From Streptomyces sp. WMMC940 (GTDB lineage Bacteria; Actinomycetota; Actinomycetes; Streptomycetales; Streptomycetaceae), in assembly GCF_027460265.1 (NCBI RefSeq), contig NZ_JAPZBC010000001.1:124001-188000 (forward strand): DNA of 64,000 nucleotides. Direction: 5' to 3'. Every line of letters starts with the position of its first letter. Positions within the stretch are counted from its first letter, which is position 1. Positions 1 to 8,568 of the stretch are shown piece after piece. Under the pieces are notes generated by a model. The model was given only the letters and a program-made list of their open reading frames with translations, searched no databases and was not told the DNA's origin. The translations under genes and the position numbers were made by a program.

Positions 1-1
1 G

Positions 2-664
2 GGCTGGCGGGTCTCCGTGAACACCGTCGCGAAGATCATGTCGGAGTTCGGCCTGGTCGCGCGGAAGGTACGAAGACGGCGGGGGCTGACCCGGCCGGGG
101 AAACGGCTGGCCGCCCCGGACTTCGTGCGCCGCGACTTCACCGCCGAGGCGCCCGACCTGGTCTGGTGCGGAGACATGACCGAGATCGACGCCGGCGAGG
201 GCAAGCTCTATCTGGCCACGGTCATAGACCTGTTCTCCCGCCGCCTGCTCGGCTATGCGATGGGCGCCCGCCACGATGCCGACCTGGTCGTCGCTGCCCT
301 CCACATGGCCGCCGCCACCCGCGGCGGGGACGTCCGCGGTGTGATCTTCCACAGCGATCGCGGAAGCGAGTACGGCTCGCGGAAGTTCCGCCGGGCCTGC
401 CGGAAGCTGGGCGTCACCCAGTCCATGGGCCGGGTCGGATCATGTTTCGACAACGCCGTCAGCGAGGCGTTCAACAGCGTGCTGAAGGTCGAGTACGTCC
501 ATCGCCGGACCTTCGCCACCCGCACCGAGGCCCGGATCCGGATCGCGACCTGGATCACCGACTTCTACAACGCTCGACGACTACACAGCGTGTGCGGCTG
601 GAAGAGCCCGATCGACTACGAACACGACTACTGGGCCGGCTTCACCGGGGAGCTGGCTGCATAG
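2..664 (+). CDS. IS3-family transposase OrfB, 5' end cut by window
   Basis: This is the DDE integrase-type transposase of an IS3 element. The frame is open from base 2, and the visible 220 codons begin inside the N-terminal helix-turn-helix (GWRVSVNTVAKIM), so the true start lies left of the window and the GTG at 17 is internal. The rve catalytic core is complete: the first Asp is in WCGDMTEI, the second in HSDRGSEY, and the Glu lies in DNAVSEAFN. The C-terminal YNARRLHS motif is typical of the family. The stop is TAG at 662-664. Just beyond it the sequence becomes RHS-type on the other strand, so the element seems to have inserted into, or joined with, an RHS gene. No frameshift is seen in the visible part. 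Confidence 0.9.
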   Translation, partial: GWRVSVNTVAKIMSEFGLVARKVRRRRGLTRPGKRLAAPDFVRRDFTAEAPDLVWCGDMTEIDAGEGKLYLATVIDLFSRRLLGYAMGARHDADLVVAALHMAAATRGGDVRGVIFHSDRGSEYGSRKFRRACRKLGVTQSMGRVGSCFDNAVSEAFNSVLKVEYVHRRTFATRTEARIRIATWITDFYNARRLHSVCGWKSPIDYEHDYWAGFTGELAA

Positions 665-689
665 GAAGGTCTCCACGAAACCGGGGGAT

Positions 690-1165
690 TGACACCCACA
701 CTCGCAGTCCGGACCGGCCGAACTCGGTGCGCAGCGGACGCTGGAACGCGTCGTACGTCACGTTGTTGACCAACGGACCGGCCAGGTTGCTTGTACCGAC
801 GGCCTGGTCGTACGGAGCGAGGTGGAGTAGCGGTGGCTGACCCGTTCGGCTGCCTGGCCGCCGAACGCGGGATGGCGGGTCCACTCCGTGATGATCCGGC
901 CAATACCGGTGCCGGACGGCGCCTGGGTCTCGCGCTCGCGCAGCAGACCGTCGTAGAGGATGTACTCGCTCCGGTAGTCACCAGTGTGGCGCAGGATCTT
1001 CGTGGTCACCACGGTGGGCGCCGTACGCGAGACCGCGTACGTGTACTCCTTGCTGGGCGCCGTCGGGTTCTCGACCTCGGACCAGCCGGTTCCCCAGACC
1101 TTGACGATCCGGCCCAGTCCGTCCCGTATCGCGTCGGTGCGACCTTCGCCGGCGGCGAGAACAAA
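690..1165 (-). pseudogene. RHS/YD-repeat protein fragment
   Basis: The minus strand encodes a stretch typical of actinobacterial RHS-repeat proteins, with motifs such as DAIRDGLGRIVKVWGTGW, YILYDGLLRERETQAPSGTG and, in another frame, VNNVTYDAFQRPLRTEF. The frame changes near position 860, so the fragment is broken. It has neither the RHS core nor a toxin tip and abuts the IS3 element at about 690. It is a remnant of a large secreted polymorphic toxin. Related scraps occur near 57.5 kb and 59.3 kb of this window. Confidence 0.75.
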
Positions 1166-1169
1166 GTCG

Positions 1170-1529
1170 AGGCGATGGCCCAGGGCTGCATCTCTGCGGC
1201 CTGATCGAACCCATCCCTTCACCTGACTGGCCCCGCCCGCTGCCATGCCCCCAGGGGTGGGAATCTCGCTCGCCAGCAGTGGCGCGCCGGCGCCGCTGCG
1301 CCGCGACCTCGACCAGGACGCCGTGTCCGGCGAACGCATCGTCTGACGGCCTGCCCACGGCGACCCGGGGGTGATCCTCCCATGGCACCCGGGGCGCGCG
1401 CAGGCAGGTGCAATCAACGGAGTACGGCGCGCCGTGACACATCACGCTTTCGGTTTCGGAATTCCACTTACGGCCGCCGGGCATCACCCGCCCGGTTCCG
1501 CTGACGAAATCCCCTCCCGCTGGACAGGC
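1170..1529. other. Non-coding stretch
   Basis: I see no gene here. The open frames crossing it are compositionally ordinary for random GC-rich DNA and carry no recognisable motif. It lies between the RHS remnant and the barstar terminator. Confidence 0.5.
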
Positions 1530-1562
1530 GAAAGCCCCGCAGAACGGGACTGCGGGGCTTTC
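1530..1562 (-). terminator. Intrinsic terminator after barstar gene
   Basis: A perfect 13-bp stem (GAAAGCCCCGCAG with its complement) closes a 7-nt loop. It begins 27 bases beyond the barstar stop codon, so it should end the toxin-immunity transcript. Confidence 0.85.
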
Positions 1563-1589
1563 ACCGTTGTTCTGGCCGTCACATGGGCG

Positions 1590-1880
1590 TCAGTCGAACG
1601 TCACGGAGAAGCGCTTCGACTCGTCATTCGCCTCGTCCTGCTCCTGCACCCGCAGGAGCAGGTCGCGGATCTGGTCGAAAACGGCCGAGCCGAGCGCCTT
1701 CCTGCTGAGCTCCGCGTCCTTCCAGACCAGTTCCACCGGGCGTTCGACGTCCGTCGTCAGCCGATCCCACAAGGCACTCAAGTTCGCCCCGTAGTACGGG
1801 CCGAAATCCAGAGTCCGGGCGAGGAACCCGTGGAGGTCCGACACGGTGCGGAGGGTTGCGCCCTCGATGACGACCTTCAT
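1590..1880 (-). CDS. Barstar-family immunity protein
   Basis: This 96-residue protein is a barstar-like inhibitor. It should bind and block the barnase-type ribonuclease domain at the end of the preceding gene, protecting the producer. The segment YYGANLSALWDRLTTDV (residues 29-45) matches the barstar signature in which an acidic helix plugs the RNase active site, and VELVWKDAEL is the expected following strand. Length is close to barstar (about 90 residues), and there is no signal peptide, as expected for a cytoplasmic immunity protein. The ATG at 1880 lies 5 bases after the toxin stop, so the two are surely cotranscribed and probably translationally coupled. A strong terminator follows. Barstar fold and target are inferred from family knowledge; the gene order strongly supports the call. 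Confidence 0.93.
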   Translation of the reverse strand: MKVVIEGATLRTVSDLHGFLARTLDFGPYYGANLSALWDRLTTDVERPVELVWKDAELSRKALGSAVFDQIRDLLLRVQEQDEANDESKRFSVTFD

Positions 1881-1885
1881 GAATC

Positions 1886-4800
1886 TCACTTCCAGTTGGG
1901 GAGCAGGACGAAGCTCTTGTAATGGTCGAACGTCACGTAGGCGAGTCCGTCGTCCGAGTAGACGAGCCGGGTACCCGGCTGCTTGGAGCGCTTCATCGTA
2001 TTGGTGATTCCGATGTCGGCTTCGTACCATGTCCGCCCGGGGTAGTCGGGCAGAAGCCCATCCTCGTTCCTGAAGACGTCACCGCCGATCTGACCGTCCT
2101 TGAGGTGGTTGCCGAGAGCTTTGCCCTCCTCCCAGCCAGCGGCCTTGGCCTGGTCCTTGGTCACGTAGTGGCCGGGCAGCCTGCCCGTCTTCTTGAGGCT
2201 CTCGATCAGCTCGTTCGCCATCTCGGCGGTCTTCAGGGCGGCGCCGTAGAGCTTGCAGGTGGAGTTGTGCGCGAGGACCGGAGCTCCGCCCGCCAGCACG
2301 TAGTACGTGTGCAGATCGTCGATCGTCAGGTTGTGGACGCGCAGCGGCTCGTCCCAGGCGCGGATCGTCAGGAGTTCCCGCGTCGTACCGTCCGGAGTGC
2401 GCAACAGGTCACCGGCCACCAGGTCGGCGGCGTCCACCCAGGCGTGCCGGTTGACCACCCAGAAGGGGTGCCCGTCCGTGGTGGTGAGCGTGCCGGTGGC
2501 CTTACCGGCCGCGCCGTCCGTGTCGACCGTGTCGACCGTGATCTCCCGAAGGGCCTTGCGGCCCTCGCCGGTGATCAGTCGGGTGACTGCGCGCGCACCG
2601 GTCTCCCCGGTGACGGGATCGGTCGCGAGGACTCTTTCCCCGACTTGTACGTCCTTGATCTCCTTGTACGTGCCGTTGGACATCAGCACCCGTGTGGCCG
2701 GCGTGAAGCTGTTGTCCGGGTCGGGGCACGGGGGATTCTTACGGAACTTGTCGATCAGCTCCTTGCTCTGCGAGATGAGCTTCTTCGCCGCGGCGGACTT
2801 GTCGAGGAAGTCGTCGAGCCCGCCGACGATCTTGACCAGCGCCTTGGTGATCGCCGGCGTCGCCTTGATGACCTGCAGCGCCTTGCCCCACGGCAGTGCG
2901 CCGACCACGGCCCAGAAGCAGCTCTCGAAGTTGCCCTCGGTGAAGCATTTCTTGATGTCCTCGAAGAGAAGGTCGACGATGATCTGGCCACCGTTCTCGA
3001 CCAGGAAGTCGAGGATGTCCTTGTCCGCGAGGGCGCGCGCCTTCTCGTAGTCCTCCAGCGAGATTCCCGCGGCCTTGAGCGCCTCGGTCTCCCACGGAGT
3101 GAGCTTGGGCGAGCCGCCCTTCTGCTCCGCCGCCTTCGCGGCCGCCTCGCGGGCCTTGCGCTTCTGTTCGCGCTGGTACTCCTCCGCCTTCTTCGCGGCC
3201 TCGTCCGCCTCGCGGGCGTAGGTGTTGGCGTTCTTCGCCGCCGCCTCCGCCGACTTGGCGTGGCCCTCGGCCGACTCGGCGAACCTGTTCGCGTCGGCGG
3301 CGTCCTTCTCCGCCTGGGCGGCGGCGCCTTGGGCGACACTCGCCTCCTTCTCCGCCAGGCCGGCCGCGCTGTCGGCCGCCACCGCGTGGCTGTCGGCCTC
3401 GGCGGCGGCGCCCCGGGCGCGGGCCGCCTCGGCCTCGGCCTGGTTCGCGGCGTCACGGGCGGCGGTGGCGTCGGCGTACGCCTGGCTGGCGGCCGAGCGG
3501 GCGAGCTTCGCGTCGGCCTGGGCCTGGGCGTCGGCCTGGTGCGCGCGGGCCGCGGCGGCCCGGGCCTTGGCGCCCTCCTCGGCGGCCTGCGCGGCCGACT
3601 TCATCGCCGCGGCGGCGGAGCGCGCGGCGTTCGCGGCCGATCGCGCGGCGTCCGCGGCGGCCTTGAAGGCCGGGGCGACCTGGGCGTTGGCCCGCTTGGC
3701 GGCGGCCTCGGCGGCCTCAGCGGCCTTCACCGCCTCCGCCGCTTTGGCCTCCGCCGAGGCGACCTGCTCGGCACCCATCTTCTCCGCCGCGGCGGCGACC
3801 TCGGCGGCGAAGTCGGCGTCCGCGTCCTTGCCGGCGAACGGAGCGGTCAGCGCGATGGCGGTGTCGGCCGGTTCGGCGATGCCGGCGGCGGTGCTGCGGG
3901 CGGCGGCGGCCGCGGTCACGGCGACGGTCGCCTGGACGCGGGCCATGGCCGCCTCACGGACGGCACCCTGGGCCTCCTCCTTGGTGCGGTTGGCGGCCTG
4001 GAGGGAGTTGTTGGCCTCCATGGCGGCCAGTCCGGCGAGCCGCGCGGACTCGTGCGCGGCGATACCGGCGCGCGCCTCCTGCGCGGTGGCCTCGGCGGCC
4101 TTCTCGTCGGCGCGCCGGGCGGCCGCGCGCGTCAGGGCGGCCTCGGCCTCGGCCTTGTTCGCCGCGGCGTTCGCTGCGGCGGCTGCGGCCTCGGCCTTGT
4201 TCGCCGCGGCGTTGGCCCGCGCGGCGTGCGCGGTGGCCTCGGCGGCGGCGGCCCGGGCCCGGGCGGCGGCGCCCGCGGCCTCCGTGGCGGCGGACCGCGC
4301 CCGTACGGCCGCACCGCTCGCGGTGTCGGCGGCGCTGCGCGCCTGGCCGGCCGCGGCGCTCGCCGTGTCGGCGTCGGCACGGGCCGCGTCCGCGGCGGCA
4401 CGGGCCACACCCGCGTCGACGGTGCCGCGGCCGGCGGCGGCGAGTGCCGCGGTGGCCTTGGCGCGGGCCTCCTTGGCCTGGTGGTTCTGTTCCGCCTTGA
4501 AGGCGGCGTCACGGGCGTTGCGGACGGTGGTCTCCTCGGCCCGCGCCCGGCGGTCGGCCTCGGCGGCGATGCCGTCCTGGTGGGCGGCGTCGGCGCGCGC
4601 GGAGGCGGCCGTCGCGGCGGCGGCCTGGGCCTGCGCGCGGGCGGCGGCGGCGGTACGTGCCTCGGCCTCGGCCCGCGCGCGTGCGGCGGCGGCGATGTCC
4701 CGCTCGCGTTCGGCACGTGCCCGGGCGGCGGCGGCGAGGTCGCGTTCCCGCTCGGCGATCTTGCGCTGCTCGGCGGCGATCGTGGCCTGGCGCTGCGCCT

Positions 4801-6274
4801 CGACGCGGGCCTCACGGGTCTTGCGGGCGTGCTCCCACGCGTCCTTCTCGGCCTGCTCGGCGGCCACCCGGGCCTGCTTGGCCTTGTCGGCGGCGGTCGC
4901 GGCGACCTGGGCCTGCTTGGCGGCGGTGTCGGCGAGCCGGGCCGCGGCCCTGGCGTGCTCCTCGGCGTTGGCACGCCACTTGGCGGCTTGCTGGGCGTGC
5001 AGCTCCGCCTGGTTCTTGGCGTTCAGACCGGCTGCGTCGGCGGCGGTGGCGTCCACCGCGTGCCGCGCGGTCGCCGCGGCCTTGGCCGCCGCGTCCGCCG
5101 CGCCCGCGATGCCCGTGGCGACCTCGGACCACTGGACGCCGTGCTCCAGCCCGGTGCCCACGAGGACGTCGGCCTGCACCTTCGCCTGGGCGGCGGCGAC
5201 CTGGGCGGCCTTGGCGGCATCCTCGGCGTACCCGACCTGGCGGGCCACCTCGGTCTTGACCGCGGTGTAGTCCGACAGGCGCTTGCCGGCCCGGTCGGCC
5301 GCCAGCATCCGGTCCGCCTCGCGCGAGGCCGACGCGGCCGACGACATGGCGTTGGACGCGTTCTTCAGCGCCTTGACCGCGTCACCGTGCGCGGAGATGA
5401 GCTTGGTACGCGCCTCGGCGGCGACGGCGGCCTTGCGGGCCAGCTCCCGGAGACGTTCTGCGGCCTCCTGGGCCTCCTTCTGCGCCTTCTCGTGCGCGGC
5501 CCGGTCATCGGCGTCCTGCCGCGCGGCGACCTGGTAGCCCTTCTCCAGGAACTCGGCGATCACGGCGGCGTCCTTGGACTCCAGCACCGCCAGCGCGGCC
5601 CGCCTGACAGCGGGCCCGCCGACCGACGCCAGCATCTCGACGCGCTTGCGGTTCTCCTCCGCCCGCTTGGCGGCGTTCTGCTTGTCCGCCTCGTCCCGCT
5701 GTTCGGCGATGCCGGCGCCGAACGCCAGGAAGTCGGCGCGGTCCTGCGCCGTGCCCTTCAGGACGCGCTCGACCTCGGCGTTGAAGAACGGGCCGCCGGT
5801 GCCGCGCAGCCCCTCGATCCGGCGGCGGTTCGCCGTGTCGACGCCGGCACGCTTGTCCTTGGCGCGCTGGCGCGCCTCGGCCTCACCGCGCTCCAGGAAG
5901 ACGCGGATGGCGTCCGGATCGGTGCTCTCCAGCGCCTTCCTGGCAGCCTCGCGGACCTCTTCCTCCTGATCGAACTCCGCGAAGTCCTCGACCAGTTGCC
6001 GGTCGCGCTCATCGCTGATGCGGTCGAGTTCGGACGTGGCGGCAGGGGCCGGGGCGGGGTCGCTCTTCGGCTTCACCGCCGCCGCGAGCCGGTCCAGCGA
6101 CTGGAGCGTCCGCGTCAGCGACGCCTGCTCGGCGCGTACGGAGGTCGCGGCGGCGGCCTCACCGGTGACGGTGCCCAGCACCGCCACGGCGATCGCCGCG
6201 GACACGGCCTTCCGCATCTGCACGGCCACGCCTGCGCGCAGCCCTCCGGCTCTGGGCCGGAATCTTCCCCTCAC
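1886..6274 (-). CDS. ALF-repeat polymorphic toxin with Hint and barnase-type RNase tip
   Basis: This 1462-residue secreted toxin is predicted to deliver a ribonuclease into competitors. The GTG start at 6274 has GAGGGGG about 7 bases upstream. Residues 20-45 form a signal peptide (MRKAVSAAIAVAVLG then AAAA). ALF repeats span about 80-260, recognised by repeated REAARKALES..DAIRVFLERG units. A very Ala-rich coiled coil covers about 270-1050, then a pre-toxin linker. A Hint autoprocessing domain at about 1183-1339 starts NSFTPATRVLM, has TDGHPFWV and ends VLAHN; Ser sits where many Hint domains have the nucleophilic Cys. Residues 1340-1462 match barnase throughout: K1373 in YVTKDQA, E1418 in YEADI, R1436 in GTRLVYS and H1451 in DHYKSF align with the catalytic Lys27, Glu73, Arg87 and His102. 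The barstar-like immunity gene follows. How ALF toxins are exported and enter targets is unknown. Confidence 0.95.
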   Translation of the reverse strand: MRGRFRPRAGGLRAGVAVQMRKAVSAAIAVAVLGTVTGEAAAATSVRAEQASLTRTLQSLDRLAAAVKPKSDPAPAPAATSELDRISDERDRQLVEDFAEFDQEEEVREAARKALESTDPDAIRVFLERGEAEARQRAKDKRAGVDTANRRRIEGLRGTGGPFFNAEVERVLKGTAQDRADFLAFGAGIAEQRDEADKQNAAKRAEENRKRVEMLASVGGPAVRRAALAVLESKDAAVIAEFLEKGYQVAARQDADDRAAHEKAQKEAQEAAERLRELARKAAVAAEARTKLISAHGDAVKALKNASNAMSSAASASREADRMLAADRAGKRLSDYTAVKTEVARQVGYAEDAAKAAQVAAAQAKVQADVLVGTGLEHGVQWSEVATGIAGAADAAAKAAATARHAVDATAADAAGLNAKNQAELHAQQAAKWRANAEEHARAAARLADTAAKQAQVAATAADKAKQARVAAEQAEKDAWEHARKTREARVEAQRQATIAAEQRKIAERERDLAAAARARAERERDIAAAARARAEAEARTAAAARAQAQAAAATAASARADAAHQDGIAAEADRRARAEETTVRNARDAAFKAEQNHQAKEARAKATAALAAAGRGTVDAGVARAAADAARADADTASAAAGQARSAADTASGAAVRARSAATEAAGAAARARAAAAEATAHAARANAAANKAEAAAAAANAAANKAEAEAALTRAAARRADEKAAEATAQEARAGIAAHESARLAGLAAMEANNSLQAANRTKEEAQGAVREAAMARVQATVAVTAAAAARSTAAGIAEPADTAIALTAPFAGKDADADFAAEVAAAAEKMGAEQVASAEAKAAEAVKAAEAAEAAAKRANAQVAPAFKAAADAARSAANAARSAAAAMKSAAQAAEEGAKARAAAARAHQADAQAQADAKLARSAASQAYADATAARDAANQAEAEAARARGAAAEADSHAVAADSAAGLAEKEASVAQGAAAQAEKDAADANRFAESAEGHAKSAEAAAKNANTYAREADEAAKKAEEYQREQKRKAREAAAKAAEQKGGSPKLTPWETEALKAAGISLEDYEKARALADKDILDFLVENGGQIIVDLLFEDIKKCFTEGNFESCFWAVVGALPWGKALQVIKATPAITKALVKIVGGLDDFLDKSAAAKKLISQSKELIDKFRKNPPCPDPDNSFTPATRVLMSNGTYKEIKDVQVGERVLATDPVTGETGARAVTRLITGEGRKALREITVDTVDTDGAAGKATGTLTTTDGHPFWVVNRHAWVDAADLVAGDLLRTPDGTTRELLTIRAWDEPLRVHNLTIDDLHTYYVLAGGAPVLAHNSTCKLYGAALKTAEMANELIESLKKTGRLPGHYVTKDQAKAAGWEEGKALGNHLKDGQIGGDVFRNEDGLLPDYPGRTWYEADIGITNTMKRSKQPGTRLVYSDDGLAYVTFDHYKSFVLLPNWK

Positions 6275-6582
6275 GGGAATCCCCCTCGACGAGTGGATGG
6301 AAGAACCCCGGCCCGGTCGTGGGGCGGGGTGGTCGGTGTGCCGTCCGGTCGGCCCTGGTCATGGGCCGGCCGGACGCCCGGAGCAATTGAGCCGGTGCCG
6401 CCACCGGATCTCCGGGCGGTGCCGGGCCGGGGCCGGATTTCCGGACCCCGGCCCGGCCCGACGGGTATTCCCCGGCCGTACGCCCCCGGGCGCGTAGCCG
6501 GTCACAGGGCACCGCGAACTGCCCGGCCCCGCCCCGCTCATGGGCGCCACGAACTGCCCGACTCCGCCCCGGATACGGGCTG

Positions 6583-6619
6583 GGCCGGCCGTCGCCCCGG
6601 CCGCGGGGCGGGGCCGGCC
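6583..6619 (-). terminator. Probable terminator after ALF protein
   Basis: GGCCGGCC at each end and CGCCCC/GGGGCG inside form a strong nested hairpin about 50 bases beyond the stop of the ALF gene at 6672. It suggests that the toxin gene downstream has its own promoter within 6275-6580. There is no T-tract. Confidence 0.5.
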
Positions 6620-6671
6620 GTACGCCCTGGTTCAGCCCCGGTCGCGGGCGGAGCCGGTCATTCGCCCCGGT

Positions 6672-7790
6672 TCAGCCCCGGGTGCGGTTCTCGCCGTCCC
6701 GGGCGCGGTCGAACATGGCCTTCCAGAACGCGGCCGCCTCGTCCGCCGCCGTCCGCTCCCCGGACCAGGCGGCCTCCTGGTCGTCGGCGGTGCCGGAGAT
6801 CGCATGCCAGAGGCGCTCGACGGACTCGCGGGAGAGCTGGGCGACGAGCCGCCAGTTCTCCGCTTGGGCGGCCGCGGCGGCCTGTTCGGCCTGCCAGGCG
6901 CGCTGTGCCGCGCCGGCGTGCTCGGACACCGCCTGCCAGGCTCGTTCCGCTTCCGCACGCGCGCGTGCGGCATCGGCCGCGCCGTCCACCGCCGCCTCGG
7001 CCGCCGTGGCCGCGGCGATCAGGCGGGTCAGCGTGTGGTGGCGTACCGCCTCGGCGTCGGCCACCCGGGTGCGGTACGCGGTCAGGTCCAGCGTGGCGCC
7101 GGTGGCCCAGCCGTATCCGAAGAACTCCGCCACGTCGGCGTCCGTGGCTCCCGGCCGCAGCGCCCACTGGGCGGCGACGCGCACCTGCTCGCCCGGGTCC
7201 TGGGTGCCGAGGGCGCGGACGAACTCGCGGTCGGCCGCGGCGACGTCCAGCCGCTGCTGCTCACCGGCCTCGCGGGCGGCGCGGTCGCGGCGCTGCGCCT
7301 CGGCGTAGCCGGTTGCGACGAACGCGGCCTGTTCGGCGGCGCCGCCCTTCAGGGCGCGGGTCGCGGCGGCCCGCACCTGCGGGGAGAACGCCGCCGTGTG
7401 GGTGGCGATCACCCGCTCGCAGAACGCCTTGTTGCGGGCGCGGGTGTCCCGGGCGCGCTGCTTGGCGCCGTCGAAGCCGCCGCCGGGGGCCAGCCACTCC
7501 AGGAGCGCCTGGTTCCCCCGGGTGCTGCGCAGGGCGTTCCACGCCGAGGTCCGCACCTCGGCGGCCGGGTGGGTCTTCGCCATCGACGTCACCCGCTTGC
7601 GGGCCTCCTCGACGGCGGCTGCCGACTCCGGCGACAGCGTCTGCTGCTGTATCTGCTGTGACGACACGGCCGATACGGCGACGGGGGCGGCGCCGGCGCT
7701 CGCCCACGCCGGTGCGCCGCCCATGAGGGCGATCGCGCCGGCCAGCGCGCCGGCAGTCACCACCCGCGCGCATCTCCACTGACGGCTCAA
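6672..7790 (-). CDS. Secreted ALF-repeat protein without toxin domain
   Basis: This 372-residue protein has a signal peptide (VVTAGALAGAIALMGGAPAWA) followed by ALF-type helical repeats at about 60-240, for example AEVRTSAWNALRSTRGNQALLEWL and QVRAAATRALKGGAAEQAAFV. An Ala/Glu/Trp-rich helical region runs to the end. It lacks Hint and toxin domains. I chose the TTG at 7790 because GAGGGGG lies 8 bases before it and the residues after it complete the signal peptide; the longer open frame upstream is the RICIN gene region in another phase. It sits between the RICIN genes and the toxin in the same orientation. It could be an accessory factor for the toxin or a toxin stump that lost its tip; the sequence does not decide which. 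Confidence 0.8.
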   Translation of the reverse strand: MSRQWRCARVVTAGALAGAIALMGGAPAWASAGAAPVAVSAVSSQQIQQQTLSPESAAAVEEARKRVTSMAKTHPAAEVRTSAWNALRSTRGNQALLEWLAPGGGFDGAKQRARDTRARNKAFCERVIATHTAAFSPQVRAAATRALKGGAAEQAAFVATGYAEAQRRDRAAREAGEQQRLDVAAADREFVRALGTQDPGEQVRVAAQWALRPGATDADVAEFFGYGWATGATLDLTAYRTRVADAEAVRHHTLTRLIAAATAAEAAVDGAADAARARAEAERAWQAVSEHAGAAQRAWQAEQAAAAAQAENWRLVAQLSRESVERLWHAISGTADDQEAAWSGERTAADEAAAFWKAMFDRARDGENRTRG

Positions 7791-7909
7791 CTCAGGGTCC
7801 CCCTCGGGAAAGAAGATTGGGTGCACGGCCGCCGGGGCGGGGCCGTACGCACGGCCCCGCCCTTCGCGGTGTTCGACGGGCACACGCCCGTGCGTGCCGT
7901 CCGGCCGGT

Positions 7910-8536
7910 TCACGCGACCGGCCGGACCTGCCACAGCTGCGCGACGGTGCGATTGCAGGTGTAGAGCTGGGTGTCTATGCCGTTGTCCTGCTTCTGGCCG
8001 GGCACGTCGACGCACATCCCCTCGGCGTGCGCGGGCTGGAGCTCGTACCGCTTGCGCACGGGGTCGACCAGCATCATCCGCCAGCGCTGGTGGTCCCCCT
8101 GGCCGCAGGCGAACTGCTGGACCGCCGCGCCGGTCTTGACGCTCTTGCCCTGGATCTCCAGGCACTTGCCGCTCTTGGCGTTGCGGAGCTCGAAGGTTCC
8201 GCCGCGCGTGGCGATGGCGTTCCACTTCTGGGAGTCGGTGCCGTTGCAGTCGTACTGCTGGACGTTGATGCCGTCCGTGGTCTTGCCGCCCTCGATCTCC
8301 AGGCACTTGCCGCTGTGGGCCGCGGTGAAGGTGACGGCCTGCTGCGGGGCCTGGGCACGGGCGACGGCCTCCGCGCGGGCCGCCGCGGCGACTGCCGCGG
8401 CCTGGCGAGCCGCCTCGGCGGCGTCCTGGGCGGTGGCCCCGGTGGGGTCTTCGTCGGCCTGGACGGCGGTGGCCGTGCCGGCGAGGACGGCGACGGCCGC
8501 CCCCGCGATCAGGAGGGCCCGGATGGTCCGAGACAT
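7910..8536 (-). CDS. Secreted RICIN-type beta-trefoil protein
   Basis: This 208-residue exported lectin-like protein starts MSRTIRALLIAGAAVAVLAG, a clear signal peptide. After an Ala-rich helix (about 35-65) comes one RICIN beta-trefoil with three subrepeats, each with a GKCLEI-like strand and a QxW motif: SQKW, HQRW and AQLW. Paired cysteines fit extracellular disulfides. RICIN domains of this kind usually bind carbohydrate, but the ligand is unknown. It is paralogous to the gene just upstream (8569-9201), with similar signal peptides and a 32-base gap, so the two probably arose by tandem duplication and are cotranscribed. No enzymatic domain is present. Its position between two ALF genes suggests a role in surface or glycan attachment for that system. 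Confidence 0.88.
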   Translation of the reverse strand: MSRTIRALLIAGAAVAVLAGTATAVQADEDPTGATAQDAAEAARQAAAVAAAARAEAVARAQAPQQAVTFTAAHSGKCLEIEGGKTTDGINVQQYDCNGTDSQKWNAIATRGGTFELRNAKSGKCLEIQGKSVKTGAAVQQFACGQGDHQRWRMMLVDPVRKRYELQPAHAEGMCVDVPGQKQDNGIDTQLYTCNRTVAQLWQVRPVA

Positions 8537-8568
8537 GGGAAGTTCCGTTTCTCTCGCGGGTACGGGGC

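Noticed and set aside
6285..6670. GC-rich repetitive spacer considered as a CRISPR or tandem-repeat array
   Set aside because: Short GAACTGCCCG/CCCCGG-type similarities recur irregularly; there is no constant repeat-spacer pattern. No CRISPR array was seen anywhere in the window.
1922..7726. A 1934-codon plus-strand open frame opposite the ALF toxin
   Set aside because: It is the antisense shadow of the Ala-rich coiled-coil gene: low complexity (Gly, Arg, Leu), no domain, and it runs across gene boundaries. The minus strand has signal peptide, Hint and barnase motifs.
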